DNA of 64,000 nucleotides from Ascarosepion bandense (Eukaryota > Mollusca > Cephalopoda > Sepiida > Sepiidae), in assembly GCA_037127315.1 (NCBI GenBank), contig JBBBDQ010000191.1, positions 17,531,001 through 17,595,000 of the forward strand, in the 5' to 3' direction. Numbering within the stretch: position 1 is the stretch's first letter; the number at the start of each line of letters is the position of its first letter. Positions 23,201 through 36,062 of the stretch are shown piece by piece. Both the position numbers and the translations under genes were made by a program. The notes under the pieces are model-generated. The model ran no database searches. It was not told the origin of the DNA and saw only the letters and a program-made list of their open reading frames with translations.

Positions 23201-23640
23201 TTACACCCAAACCTTGAAGTCACCAGTTACTCAAACAGCATCAAGTCTGATAAGTAATTAGATTGGAGCTATTTGCAGTAACATTTTCATCCTAGTCTAA
23301 TTTCTATAGACATTGAGCACCTAAGGTATTTTGTAAGTAGGCGATATTCTTTTTTCTCTTCTATTGTAGTTTTTTTTGTTTTGTTTTTTTTGTTTTTTTT
23401 TTCTCGATTTTTCGTTTTCTGTCTCTGATATCTTTTCTGTTTCTTGTATAGTGTGCGTGCAAGTGATATAGGCCAAAGGTTTGGAAGATCGCTAAATTTC
23501 GTAAAATCACCTAAAGATTTAAGCTTCCTAGCCATTTCGCAAAACAAATTTATTTGCTCACTTCGGAACAGAAAAAACTTTCTCTTACTGAAATGTTTTA
23601 TCATATATTCTTTAAAAATAGTTATAATATTATTATTAAT

Positions 23641-24026
23641 AACTAGCAGTATAGCCCGGTGTTGCTCGGGTGTAATGAAAGCTTTAAAAATAATCCATGG
23701 TCCTGGAGCTCAGACGCTTTGGACATTGGACGAAAGACTAAAAAGCAATAGTTGTTTCCAGTTAAAGCAAAATCGTAGACTGAAAGAAAAATGAATGGAT
23801 GTAAGTGAAATTTTGATTTCCTGGTACCGATATCAAAGTTTTTTTCGTCGGAAACTGAATTTTGAAGGCTAAATAAGTCCTCTGAGTAATGGTGTCATGG
23901 CTTAGATTAAGAACTACAATTATACCTACGTAGAGCCAAACCCAAAGCAAAAACTAAAATAAAAGGGGCGAAAAAAAACACAGACATACAGGCAGATAAA
24001 CAGACACACACACACAAACATCTTGC

Positions 24027-24086
<60 letters not shown>

Positions 24087-24345
24087 CGATTTTCTGCACT
24101 ATTGTAAGAACTACAACCTTGAAACTTCTGAATATCGTTTCTTATGTCTTTGTCTATGAGTGTATCAAATTTGATTAAAATCGGATCATTCCTTCTATAA
24201 CCCGATTTTTTCGATTATCAATTTTCGATATTTAGCGGGGTTACCTCGATACAAAACCTAGCTAAGAACACTCGCAGAGGCTTATAGTACAACTGTGTAA
24301 ATTTTCAAGAAAATCGGTTCAGCCGTTTCGGTGTCTATAAGTAAC

Positions 24346-24388
<43 letters not shown>

Positions 24389-24412
24389 GTTCCATTTATA
24401 AATAAGTTTAGA
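23641..24412 (+). repeat. Interspersed repeat with internal AT and CA tracts, copy 2
   Basis: Begins actagcagtatagcccgg, contains a long (AT)n (24030-24082), then aaaatcggttcagccgtttc and a terminal (CA)n (24349-24386) followed by aaagttccatttataaat. Confidence 0.85.
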
Positions 24413-24914
24413 TAGTGGCACATGAGAACATCAGTAAATCCAGTTGTAGTCCTTGGACTGATTGGGAAAGTTTCCGATAGATTCATTAAAGAGATCCCTG
24501 GTAGCCCAAGCCTTAAAATAATACAAATATTTGTATTCACAAGTACAGCCCACACATTTAGAAGGGCTTTATAAATAGGTAAAATAGGTGTTGTTTTTTC
24601 TTCAAAAAATACTCACTGAAAAACATTTCTGATGAAATGAGTATACACCAGAAATTAATATTAATAATAAATTTTGAAATTTTACGGTTTTCCAATTTTA
24701 AATCGTTGATAAATTTTAATTCCTAAGTTAATGATTGAGTAAACCCAAGGCGAGTTCTATAACTATAAAATACCAGTAGAAATTGCCATAGCTATCATAA
24801 ATATGAATGCCGGTCGTTATTTTAAGAAGTAATGAGGTACAAATGAAAAGATTTGAAATTGACTATTTTCCCATAATAATGAAACAAACGTTAAACATTT
24901 CTGTCTTCCCTTGG

Positions 24915-25320
24915 TTTATTTTTTTTTTCTCACTGAAATCAAGTGGCGTCTTTTATGTTTTGGTCTTCACGCGCCTATCAAAACGACCGTAATTAATTTC
25001 GTGTAAGCAGGAGACTTTAAACACTTATCTCTTTCTTTTTGTATTTCATTTTTCACTGAAACCATTTTGTTTTTCTGCTATGCCTTGTCTTTCAACGCAT
25101 GCAAAACGGAATAGTCCCTTATTTATGAGGTATTAGCAGGAGACATTAAACACGTCCCTTTATATATCTTTTAGTTTTGTTTTTATTCTTTTCTTTTTTT
25201 ATGGCGGGGTGGGGCTGAAAACAAGTAGTTTCTTTAGTATGTTTTGTCTTTCCACGCATTTAAAATGGAATAAACCATTATTTATGAGGGATTATCAGGG
25301 CTTAAGGGTTGTTCGAACTA
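24915..25320. repeat. About 145-bp imperfect tandem repeat, three units
   Basis: Units share tttctcactgaaa-like starts, ttttgtctttc, acgcat and a tatttatgagg segment near their ends. Confidence 0.55.
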
Positions 25321-25510
25321 ACAAAGGGAAAGACAGCCACAATTATTATATGATAATAATTAAATTAACTTATTACGGCATAAAATTTTCTTTAAATCTT
25401 AGCTCTTTTTTACTAATCTATCTTGCTATCTAATGTTAATCTAAAAACCAGGAGGTTTAAAATTTTAAGAAAGACCCTTTAAAGACGCTAATGGATTAAA
25501 TTGTTTTAGG

Positions 25511-25818
25511 ATCTTTTGTGGTCCAGTGGATATCGTCTCGGAACGAGAAGCCGGGGAGCCGAGTTCGAATTCCAGTTGAATCCATTGTATTCACTTACGC
25601 GCAAAAATACCCTTGGGAAAGGTATTAATCCGTCTCTTCCTTCCAGTTATGGGTTAAATAGCAGGACAGATTGGGTTCTATAGCCTTGGTTGGCAACCAG
25701 TCTACCGCAGAAAGCAATGGCAACCAACACGGGATAATCTTCTGCCCAGTCAGTCATGTCTCTTTCGAGGCATGATCGCCCAAGCGTGTATCGCGTATGG
25801 CACTTAACTGACTGACTT
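25511..25818 (+). mobile_element. tRNA-derived SINE, main family
   Basis: Near full length; the A box region is slightly altered (ttgtggtccagtgg), while the B box gagttcgaattcc and ctgactgac end are intact. Confidence 0.9.
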
Positions 25819-26379
25819 ATAAATCATAGAAGTAATGGAACTTACTAATTATTAAATGCAGACTCTGGCCCTAAACCTTTGGCCTCTAGTATATATATAT
25901 ATATATACATGTGTGTGTGTGTGTGTGATTCAGAAAAGTTCCATATTGGTGTCATTTGTTTGTTTTGATCAATTCCCCGTCCTTAACATTTCTGTTCCCA
26001 AGTGGATTTAATTTGGCAACACGGACCACAAATGAAAAGGAGTTAAATGTCTCCAGTTTACAAAGTATCTGCGACTCAGTGAGGATAAGACTCCCTACAA
26101 TCGTAATGGTCTGTAAGGCTAGTTGGATAACCAACCACTCCTGGTCATTTAAAATTATATTTTTGAACATTGGAACTTTAGACGTGGAATCGCTTTTTAC
26201 ATTCAATTAATGTCAACAAAAGTTTTTACTTCACGAAGGGAACAGCCTTGACACTTAATAAACTTAGCTTATTAATGCACCAAACAACAGTATCGCTGTG
26301 TCCAGCGAGGTTCGAATCATTATAATAATAATAGTTTACAGAAAGGGACTCAGCATTGTGACGTCAAGCAACAGTTCTT

Positions 26380-26690
26380 CAGTTAGTCAGTTAAGTGCTA
26401 TACGTGATACACGCTTGGGTGATCATGTCTCGAAAGTGACATGACGATTGGCAGGAGGTTTTTTCGCAGTAGGTTGCCATTACTTTCTGCGGTAGACTAG
26501 ATGCCAACCAAGGCTACAGAAATCAATCTGTCCTGCTGTTTAACTCCATAGCTGGATAGAGAAGCGGTTGATTAATACCTCTTCCAAGGGTCTTTGTGTG
26601 TAAATAAATAAAACGAATTCGACTAGAATTTGAACTCTGCTCCCCGATTTCTCCTTCCGAGCCGATATCCCCTGCACTCTAACGAACATG
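26380..26690 (-). mobile_element. tRNA-derived SINE, main family
   Basis: Reverse-strand copy, diverged but complete from cagttaagtg to the tRNA-like head. Confidence 0.85.
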
Positions 26691-27079
26691 TTGCTTGCTT
26701 AGTACGGATTCGATTTTGCGCTCGTCATCAATTTTGTTATTAATTTTTCCAAAGTAAATAATGCAAAAGTTGCGACAGTATGGACTGCTTCCGAAATAAT
26801 GGGATAGTGTACATTTTATTTGATTTACTATGTGGATAAAAATAAGAACACACATACACTATAATTTTCTTTTAGCAATTATATATCGATGCCTGGTGAT
26901 AGTTCACAAGCTACAGAACATAGGCACAAAGTATGATATACGCTATTATAAAAATTCCATCTTATCGGTTCGAGGATTTTACCACATATTAGTCCTTGTC
27001 ATAATATCCACTATTTAAAAAACAATTATGATACTTGAAAATGTAGGTAATATTCATCGTCTTCATACTTGCATCAATA

Positions 27080-27325
27080 AGTAAAAATTAGCCGGGTTTA
27101 TACAGAAGTATACAGATAAACATTGGTTGGGTTTCTACTTGAGCCTATAAGTAAATATTGATCGAGTTTATACTTGAGTCTATAGGTAAACGTTAGTTTG
27201 GTCGGGTTTATATTTGTGCCTATAAAGTAAATATTTTGTTTTTGTTTGAGTCTATAGGTAAACGTTGGTCGGCTTTATACTTGAGCCTATAAGTAAATAT
27301 TACTCGAGTTTATATTTGATTTATA
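27080..27325. repeat. About 41-bp tandem repeat
   Basis: Roughly six degenerate units with tttatacttgagtctatagg and taaacgttggtcgg. Confidence 0.75.
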
Positions 27326-27764
27326 TATGCATACATTTCACGTATTTCATGAAGTATTCAGTGATAATCATATTTTTTATATCGTGACAATTCAGCAGAT
27401 ATATTCATAAGACTTTCCCCTGTTTGAAAATCTGAGATTATTTATTGTTTTTATTCCCTGAACTTGTTAGATATAAATCCTCCTCTTTTTAATCTTGTCA
27501 CAGTCGGTGCCGTCTCCAACTGTCTACAGATGAATGTAGCATTGAATAATCATTTAGAATGCTTGAATAAAATCTCTTTGTTAGCTTATTTATTGACAAA
27601 GATAATCAATAATTGTATTAGCAGTGAGATTTCTTTTTATTTCAGCATCCTTGGAAGTCGCAAGAGGATTAAAATTAACAGTCAAGAAAATTAATTCGAG
27701 CTTAAATTCCAACTCAGACATATTGTGTTCATTTTGCTTCCTCTATTTACAATTCAAAGCAGGC

Positions 27765-28101
27765 ATGAATCCACTAATTTTCTTCCCTCCCAACCATGGA
27801 TAAATTAGTGGGTCAGAATGAGTTTTTTCACCTTGCTTGATAACCAGTCCAGAAGAAGGACAATTTGAATTCAAAACGTGGATTAAACCACGGGAACTAT
27901 TCCGTTATATTTCCCAAGAATAATCATAACAATATGCGTTTTATTGATATAAAAAATGTTGTATCATATATAGAAAAAAAAACTTTTTTAAAAGAAGAAC
28001 CAAAGTGTAGTTCCTGCCTAATTCAACCTATGTTTTGCAAAATATGAATAGAATAAAATTTCTGGTTCATAACGCAAATATATTTCTCAATGAATTCCAA
28101 T

Positions 28102-28137
<36 letters not shown>

Positions 28138-28310
28138 AAATGCATACTGCTATGATTATTCTTGGGAAACATAATAAAGTAGTTCCTGTTTTGAATTCGA
28201 ATGTCTTTCTCCTAGACTGGTTACCAAGCAAGGTGGACAAACTCAGTCTGACCCGCTAATTCATCTATAGGTGGGCGTGTAAAAAATTAGTAGATTCAGG
28301 TCTCCTTCTT
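27765..28310. repeat. Long imperfect foldback repeat
   Basis: Arms of about 160 bases: cccaagaataatcataacaa near 27912 pairs with tatgattattcttgggaaac at 28150, and aatccactaattttc at 27767 with aaaaattagtagattc at 28280. The loop is about 220 bases and holds an (AT)n tract. Confidence 0.8.
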
Positions 28311-28864
28311 TATGTTTCATATTATTAATGTATTTTATTTCGTAAATTTTTTTCATTACCTTTTTTCTCCACTGCATAAGAATGTAATTGAACAAATGAA
28401 TAATTAATGATGATTGAAAGAGTTGTTTATAACAGCACTTTGCTATACACTACTGTATAATCTTGTTTACACAGATGACTAATCCTGGTCTGGCTTTCTT
28501 GAGTCGGAGAAGAAAACCTGATCTGAACGCGTATCCGGACACAAGGACAGTGTTTTAGCAAATGGAAAAAAATACAAAGGGTTACTTTTCATGGTAAAAA
28601 GAAAGATATTCTATTAAATAATAAGAAGATAGTTAATGCCTGACTGACCGTATTATGAACGCTCAAATAAGATTGAGTTTTAAATTCACAAACGTAACTT
28701 CCATGTGAATGAATGTTGGTTCTGACTGGATGGGGAGTAAATTTGCCTCGGTAAAATTACACTCAAAATTTGAAACCAGTTAAATGTCGAATTTGTATAC
28801 CAAACAAGTATCAAAAACATAAGTACTATGATGTTTGATCCAATTAGCCAAGAAGAAATCTATT

Positions 28865-28948
28865 GCACACACACACACACACACACACAGACACACACAC
28901 ACACACACAAATAAATAAAATAAAATAAGATAAATAAATAAATAAATA
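28865..28948. repeat. (CA)n and (AATA)n microsatellites
   Basis: CA runs followed by aaataaata-type repeats. Confidence 0.9.
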
Positions 28949-29376
28949 GAATCAATATTCAAACATGATCGGTAGTTTAATCTTTATCAGAATATTGCCT
29001 CTACTGATGGTTTGTAAAAAGTTTGTCAAGCTCAATTAAACTGTTAATGATATCGCTACAAAAAATCTGTAACAGTAACGATTAAAAGGTATCCAGTTCT
29101 TCAAGAACGGATAACCAATACTTACTTGGCATCTGAAGATACATTATTCTGGACAACACCTCCCTATTACACTAACAAAGAACTTTTAAAGGTACGTCTT
29201 AATATCTGAATTAAAATCCGAAAAAATCAGTTTCTCGATGACTCACCATGAAATGTGGCCTCTAATTACTAACTGACTATGTTCCATTCTGTCAACATGG
29301 GCAGACGAATGAATCTCCTGATAGGTAAGGTTAAAAATTAATAGGAAATAAAAAAATAAAGAAAAATATAACTTAC

Positions 29377-29589
29377 TAGTACAATCTTGAAGACAGATGT
29401 ATGGATGTTTCATTTCGAGTTCATCGCACTTCTTGTCTGGGCACGTGACTTGGTTCGGTCGACACGTGGAGTAGTTTTCCGACATTTCCTTATATTTTCC
29501 GCGTTTCCACTGGCATCTTCCAGTTGGTGCACCGACTCCACAGTTGGAAGTACATTCTATTTCTGTTCTGTATTTTGAACACATTCCAT
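29377..29589 (-). CDS. Ret: Ret exon: cysteine-rich domain, N-terminal part
   Basis: A 213-bp exon, phase 1 to phase 1, with acceptor gtttcacttcag and donor a|gtaagt. It encodes the Ret-specific cysteine-rich domain: MCSKYRTEIECTSNCG, then APTGRCQWKRG, then NYSTC, TCPDKKC and ICLQDC. These line up residue for residue with human RET (SKRRLECEECG, SPTGRCEWRQG, NFSTC, TCPDGHC, ICPQDC), including the N-glycosylation site just before the STC cysteine. It covers what I recall as human exons 8 and 9, so an intron present in vertebrates is missing here. Disulphide-bonded, this domain sits next to the membrane and contacts the ligand/co-receptor complex in vertebrate RET. Confidence 0.95.
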
Positions 29590-29643
29590 CTGAAGTGAAA
29601 CATTAAAGCCAAATAAATCAAAACAGATATTTACAAGGCGAGG

Positions 29644-29678
<35 letters not shown>

Positions 29679-29680
<2 letters not shown>

Positions 29681-29814
29681 AAGAACCGAACACAACACTT
29701 ACTTGCTAACTAGGTTTTGACCACGCCAGTCTCTTCAGGCAAAATACTTTCCCTGAATAGAGCGATGTGGTCGAAACCTAGGTAGCAAGTTAGTGTTTAG
29801 TGTTCGGTTCTTTG
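29679..29814. repeat. Foldback repeat upstream of a Ret exon
   Basis: Arms 29679-29724 and 29767-29814 (caaagaaccgaacac against gtgttcggttctttg) are nearly complementary, with a loop of about 42 bases. It lies 90 bases before the acceptor of the Ret exon at 29589 on the transcribed strand. Confidence 0.88.
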
Positions 29815-29869
29815 ACATGGTGTTAGCTCTGCATATTCAATTCATTTCTTTTTATCTGCATTCAGAACT

Positions 29870-29997
<128 letters not shown>

Positions 29998-30295
29998 GAG
30001 GCCAATCCGTAAAGAAAGAGAATAATCCCAAAATATCTATTTAATATAAAATATTAAGCTATAGATCACTATGGAGAGATCAGTCGATATTAACCAGTGC
30101 AATACGATATACATAAAGAAAAACCAAACGCATCATCAAAAGTAGTTATAAATTATAATTCATTTCGACAGATTAATAAACTCATGATTGATAAAATCAA
30201 CAGTAGCACTGGCTGCTCGATGAGTGAATGTTCAATGTTTATTTATAACGAGACCGATAATATTTTCATGAAGATTGCACACCCTCCTCCTCCTT

Positions 30296-30357
30296 CTTCC
30301 TCCTTCCTTCTTCTTCTTCTTCTTCTTCTTCTTCTTCTTCTTCTTCTTCTTCTTCTA
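30296..30357. repeat. (CTT)n microsatellite
   Basis: About 18 CTT units after a cctcctcc stretch; gives poly-Leu and poly-Arg open frames that are not genes. Confidence 0.95.
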
Positions 30358-30359
30358 TT

Positions 30360-31870
30360 ATGTAATGAACTTTCAGAACGTTGCCATTTATGGGTCACTA
30401 CTGTTTTCTGTTCTTTGTAGCAGTTAGTAAATGTCTTTTTGCTCTCTCCCCTAATCCCTGTTCTGCCAAACATTTACACAAGCTAGTTAGATAGGTTAAG
30501 TGTTCTCTTCCTCTGTCCCGCTTGCCTTCTTGTGTAGTCTCAAATTTTCCAATCCTCATTATGCGCCCTAGAAATTTTAAATGTAAATTTATTTAAACTG
30601 AAAAAAGAACACTTCATATCAAACTGCTTTCCTCATATTTGACAATTATTAATATATTTTATTGGATTTTTAAGATGCATTTTAGGAAAACTGATGACCA
30701 ACACAAACCTCCCATCATCAAATATGATCAATTTGGAAAACATCCACAAAAATAAATCAATATATTTTCTTTTTTTTTTCCTTTTTTTATTTTTATTTGT
30801 ATTTTTTTTTTGTGCTTACAAATGTCTATTTTTAATGTCCGAAATGTGATATTAATGTATTACTTTGATCAACTTAGCAGCTCTTTTATAGATCTAATAT
30901 CAGCATCAGCTCTGGAGGTATAAAACAACGCAAATTCTTAATAGAATACTCTTCCAGGTTTTCCTTCTTTTAACTAGATGATATGAACTTTTTAGATTGA
31001 AGCAAAAAGGACTGTAAACGATTTTTTATGGTTTATAAATGGCGAGTCTTCTAAAAAATAGAACACGATAGACACAGTGACGCCAGGAATTCAAAATTGG
31101 GCGGCAAAATAAGTAACCGTTGCTTTTGGTAGGAGTAGGAGTAAGAGTAGGAGTAATAAGTAGGAGTTAAGAACAGTAGTTTTGTGTAGGAGAAGACGCT
31201 AATCAGTTGACCACTAGAGTACAGAAAGGATAGGCTCATTTACTATTAGCATCCCACAGTGAAGAGAATTTAGCTAGTCTGCTCCTGTATCCACACAAAA
31301 TTTAAAGGTTGTAACTTGATGGAAAAACCTAAAGTTTTATGCCAAAAATAAACATCATTAATTCAAGCTTGTGTTATCTTCTAATTATACCAAAACGAAG
31401 CAACACAACAGATTTATACTCAAACACTAACAAGACACACGCAAATATACTCAATAACATTTCATTGTGCTTGCAATTTACTTCTAGGAAAATAAACTCT
31501 TGGCTCAAACTTTCATTAATGTTAATTTTTTTCTAATAAATGTCATCTAGCATTGCTAATCAATTGGTCTGTTATTTTGCTCATGTACATTTTTACCGCC
31601 ATTAATTCATGCGTTGCTAAATATTCTCGTAAGAAATATTACAAATCTATTATTAAACTGGCCAATCACACCGAAGTAAAAAATGATTTACCTATTCCAA
31701 AAATTCCTAAATAGAAATATATTTAAATATCTTGGTGCATTTTTTAAATGAGATTACCAGAAAATTGTAGATAGCATTAAATACGATAGATTAAAACAAA
31801 AGGCATATATTCCATTAGAAAATATACCCACAACTTACACAGTCCTTAAAATGTAACCAAAAAATAAAAC
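30360..31870. other. Intron sequence between two Ret exons, nothing recognised
   Basis: AT-rich; a short gtagga-type repeat at 31129-31170 is the only structure seen. Confidence 0.5.
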
Positions 31871-31877
31871 CACTTAC

Positions 31878-32121
31878 CACAACTTTCCGATAAAGAAGGC
31901 CCATCGGTAAGAGTAATGATGACTTGTTGAATGAATTTAAGCGTCTTACTGTCTTTCTCTGATACATTTACTTTCAACGTGATGTGATCCTTTTTGAAGT
32001 CACGCAAGGCGTGATCATTTTTCACGTACATGATTCCAGTATTTTCCGTAATGCCAAAGATGCCATTGTCTTCAACACTGTATACTGGGTGCCTGCTATA
32101 ATCTTGCGACATCACGTGAAC
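31878..32121 (-). CDS. Ret: Ret exon: cadherin-like domain 4
   Basis: A 244-bp exon, phase 0 to phase 1, with acceptor ttgtcaacttccag and donor gtaagt. It encodes the middle and end of a cadherin repeat: VYSVEDNGIFGI, then ENTGIMYVKND, then alternating strands ending in VIITLTDG and a final cysteine (SLSESC). The human counterpart reads TSGILFVNDTKAL at the equivalent place, which is how the family was recognised. Human exon 7 has the same phases and a similar length (259 bp from memory). The product leads straight into the cysteine-rich domain encoded by the exon at 29589, about 2.3 kb downstream in transcript direction. Confidence 0.9.
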
Positions 32122-32129
32122 CTGGAAGT

Positions 32130-33430
32130 TGACAAATGAAAGCCTTCAGTAACAACAACAAAAGCAAAGGTACAGTATTAAATTTGACGCATTAAGAATA
32201 GGACTGAGCCAAAACACTGGAGACAATAAATATGAAAAACAAAATCGTTATCATTTGTTCTAAACGCAGTTTCAAAATCGAAGTTATGGTTATGTGACAT
32301 TCTTTTTCTTGTTCTCTTTCTCTTTTAAGAACGTGAATTTGTTTCGGTTTTTCTCACTAATTTTCTGAGAGGAAGTATTGTCAATATTTCATGAATGATC
32401 CTAACAAGCATTGTCGAGTTCGTTACTACGGGTCACTCACCGTTTCCACCGTTCCTCACAGTCTGAGAAAAATATTAGATTGATCCATAAATAATTTTCG
32501 TTTTTTTTTGTTTCTGTCAATTTTATATTCTTAATCTACTGTAACAGCTTCTTTTCTCGTACTTCTCGCATGTGGAATTCCCTGATATAAGAGAAGCCCC
32601 AGATATAAGATAGATTGTCTCTGGTCCCAAATTAGAGCCTGTGGTAATGCATATAAAATAGACCAAACCCGGATATAAGAGAAACAATCATATAAGAGAA
32701 CTTTTATTCGGTCCCGACAACTCTCTTATAGCAGGATTACACTGTAACTATGCATCTGTAATTTCTTGGTAAAAAAAATTAACAGCTTTTTAAAAAAATA
32801 AATTTTTTATGAAGATTTGATTTATTTTTTTTTAATTTTAAAAGAAAGAGAAATGTTTAAAGTGAAACTTTTAAAAAAGATCTCTGAAAAGATAAATTTT
32901 ATCTTTAAGAACTTTTTGTGTATGTTATTATTTGTGACTGTAGTGTATTTTTGTCTCTCTCTTACTTTTTTTCTTCCCCAACACCATTATCTACACAACT
33001 TTTTGTCTTTTTAGTCGGTTATGTCTGTGGATTTAAATGTCTATTCTTATTTTTTCTGAGTATATATTCTTTACATTTTTATATAGTTATTTGATTGAGT
33101 ACATATATCATGTCTGTGTCCCCTTTTTGCATCTGTCTATTGCAAAACATTTTTGTGTATGTATATATTTTTTCAACAGATTTGTTATTATGCATGTGTG
33201 AGTAAACATATGTGTTACTTTGTATTACGTGTGATCTGATGCATCTATTCTTTATTTATTTCCGGTTTAAGCAATACAAGCTTTACTTCATTTATTTTTT
33301 TTTCTTTTTAACACTCTGAGTGAATTTATTTATTTTTCAACGAACGAGACAATGTAAGTCAATTTGCACCGTCGAAATAAATCTCGGATTCATAACCGTC
33401 TAAATTTGTGTTGAGTTTTCCTGTAAAAGT
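32130..33430. other. Intron sequence, nothing recognised
   Basis: AT-rich with T-runs. A small ataagag-rich patch at 32585-32720 (atataagag repeated) may be a decayed repeat. Confidence 0.45.
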
Positions 33431-33790
33431 ATTTGTAGAAAAGGGAGAAGGAAGCCACATTACGTCGGTGAGAAAGCGACTGGAGTTGAGCTACCAGGTC
33501 GGTATCAATTACATTACAGATTCTCTTTTAGATGAATAGCAGAGGCATCCCACCAGATATGACAGCGGTGTTCAATGCATGGGCAGATGTTAGATTTATA
33601 TATGTGCAAGATGGATTCAGACGAGAAAAACTTCCTGGCCAAACACAGTGAACCGACCTTCCTAGTAGCAGATTTAGCTATGGATTCAATGTAGTCATTC
33701 CACTTGAGTTCAGCTGAGAGAGTTAGGCCGAGGAGGTGCAGTGTATTGCTTTCAGGTTGACTAGCCTGATCCAAAATCTATGACCCATCG
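33431..33790 (-). pseudogene. Jockey/CR1-like LINE fragment, minus
   Basis: Encodes the RT C-terminal region: LGLTLSAELKWNDYIESIAK, then SILHIYKSNICPCIE. The same region occurs in the opposite direction at 34127-34460. Open for 86 codons but only a fragment. Confidence 0.8.
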
Positions 33791-33839
33791 TTTCTTTCAA
33801 ATCGCGTAATGACGGTAGTATTGGACGGGCATGGTTCTA

Positions 33840-34933
33840 GATGCTATCATACAAACGCGGGTGTCGCTCAAGCCTCTATTCTAGGTCCTACGCTTTTCTG
33901 ATTCTCATCAGCGATTTCCTTAATGTAATCAGATCCTAAGTAGGCATCTATGCTGACGACACAACCATTTACTCTCGCCTCAATAAGAAATCTGCTAAGG
34001 TTGACAAAACAAACTTCGCTGCTAATCTGTGCTGAACTGGGGTAAGAAATGGTTTTTAAATTTTAATACTTCCAAAACAAAGATACTACTCTTTAACCAT
34101 AAATAATCTCTACTAACCCCCATCAGCATGGATCAGGCCAGTCACCCTGAAAGCAATACACTGCACCTCCTCCGCCTAACTCTCTCAGCTGAACTCAAGT
34201 GGAACGACTACATTGAATCCATAGCTAAATCTGCTACTAGGAAGGTCGGTTCACTGTGTAGGGCCAGGAAGTTTTTCTAGTCTGAATCCATCTTGCACAT
34301 ATATAAATCCAACATCTGCCCATGCATTGAACACTGCTGTCATATCTGGTGGGATGCCTCTGCTATTCATCCAAAAGAGAATCTGTAATGTAATTGATAA
34401 CGACCTGGTAGCTCAACTCCAGTCGCTTTCTCAGCGACGTAATGTGGCTTCCTTCTGTCTCTTCTACAAATACTTTTACAGCTTTTGCTTCGATGAGCTT
34501 AACTCCCTGTTACCCACTCAGCATGAATTTACTCGAGATACTAGACTAGCAACTAGGTCCCACCTTTTTACAGTGAAACCAATTAAATGTAACAGCAACT
34601 TCTACTCTAATAGCTTCTTTTCGCGCACTTCCTGCCTGTGAAATTCCCTTCTGTATACTTGCTTCTCTGACAGCTACAATCTCCAAGTATTTAAATGCAA
34701 GGTCAATTCCCATTTCTTATCACCTTGAATCGCAACCTTTCCCTGACAACCCTTGTATCATGTTCTTCTTCTTTTCGACTTTACTCTCACGCAGCTCGCT
34801 TCACACCGGTGTTCTCATTCTTCTCGTACCCATTTTTGACAGCCTCTGTAACTTGTTCCTCTTTCTCACCACTCTCCTTTTATGTAACCCGCGGCGCACC
34901 AGTGGCAGTATTGTCTTCCTTGGGTATGAAATG

Positions 34934-34938
<5 letters not shown>
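33840..34938 (+). pseudogene. Jockey/CR1-like LINE, plus, long 3' part
   Basis: Runs from a decayed RT palm (near 33880, reading LGPTLF and then a YADDTTIYS-like stretch at about 33950-33975) through the C-terminal region (34150-34640, with LSQRRNVASFCLFYKYF) to the family 3' end ttgggtatgaaatgatta. Several stops and frameshifts. A long (AT)n(GT)n tract follows directly. Confidence 0.8.
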
Positions 34939-34983
<45 letters not shown>

Positions 34984-35000
34984 GTGTGTGTGTGTGTGCT
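34936..35000. repeat. (AT)n-(GT)n microsatellite at LINE 3' end
   Basis: Begins exactly after the atgatta 3' end of the LINE at 33840-34938. Confidence 0.95.
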
Positions 35001-35004
35001 TTTT

Positions 35005-36022
35005 TCGGAGATATATATATTCACATATTGATTTTTTCATTATATATATACATATTTATTTATCCGTAAATTTAAATAAAATTTAGAGAGGAAATAGCCA
35101 TTTTCAACATGTCAGTTTAAGACATGCATTGTCAACCCCGTTTAATCAAAGAATGAGGAAAAATTCTAACGCTGGAGGCATGGGCTAGTAAAAAATGGGG
35201 TGGGGGAATGTTATCTATTTTAGGGTTAAGTTAGAGGAATCTGAGTAGTAATTTCTCTTATAGTAGTTGGAGGCATGTGGCTTGACCATTGGGTTATTAG
35301 CGGTAGGTAGGAGGGAAATGTTACTGCTTATCCAAATTTTTTAACAAATGCTATTGTGACTAAATGGGAGAATAAGATAATTATTGCAATTTAAATTTAT
35401 TCCTGTGACGACACATACTAATGCTTTCTCTACGTTTATTCAGAAGCATATTCTGATATTTAAATTTCAAAATCTTAAGTTTTTCTGTTGAACATAGATT
35501 ACATCGCGGTTGGGGTAGACAGATAGCTATAATGAAAAAACATAAAAGTGAATGACAAGCATTCATTTTTATCTTTGTTAATTATAAGTATCTATCCCCC
35601 TATTCTCTTCACCAGCGTCTCGTCCTGTCTGCAAATCTAACATACTTTTACCGTACTCTTTCTTCTTTTCTCCTTCCCACTTTATTTTTATTTCTTCCTT
35701 CCTTTGTTTTCTTCTTCCTTTCAATTTCTTTTCGCTACGCTTTTCCTTTTCCTTTTCTTTTCGCACGCTTAGTTCCGATTTCTTTAACCCCAACATGGAC
35801 TCAAACAATTTTTTTTATTTTTACATATTCAAAATTCGCCGATGAAGCAAATTCAGTTCGCCGAAATGATCATACGATCTTGTTATTTTTTTAAATTTAT
35901 ATGTAAAACATAATTTTAATTACATTGAGCCCTATGGTTTGATTAGTTCTAATATTTAATTTTTAACAATTAATATTAATAGAATCTTCTTTAGGATTTT
36001 AACATCAAGCCGCTTCCTTTTA

Positions 36023-36062
<40 letters not shown>

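Noticed and set aside
25952..26210. Two 84-codon frames on opposite strands over the same bases
   Set aside because: Neither shows a family signature or splice sites; overlap of open frames in opposite strands is a common chance effect.
30097..30473. Frames with long Leu or Arg runs
   Set aside because: Produced by the CTT microsatellite on its two strands.
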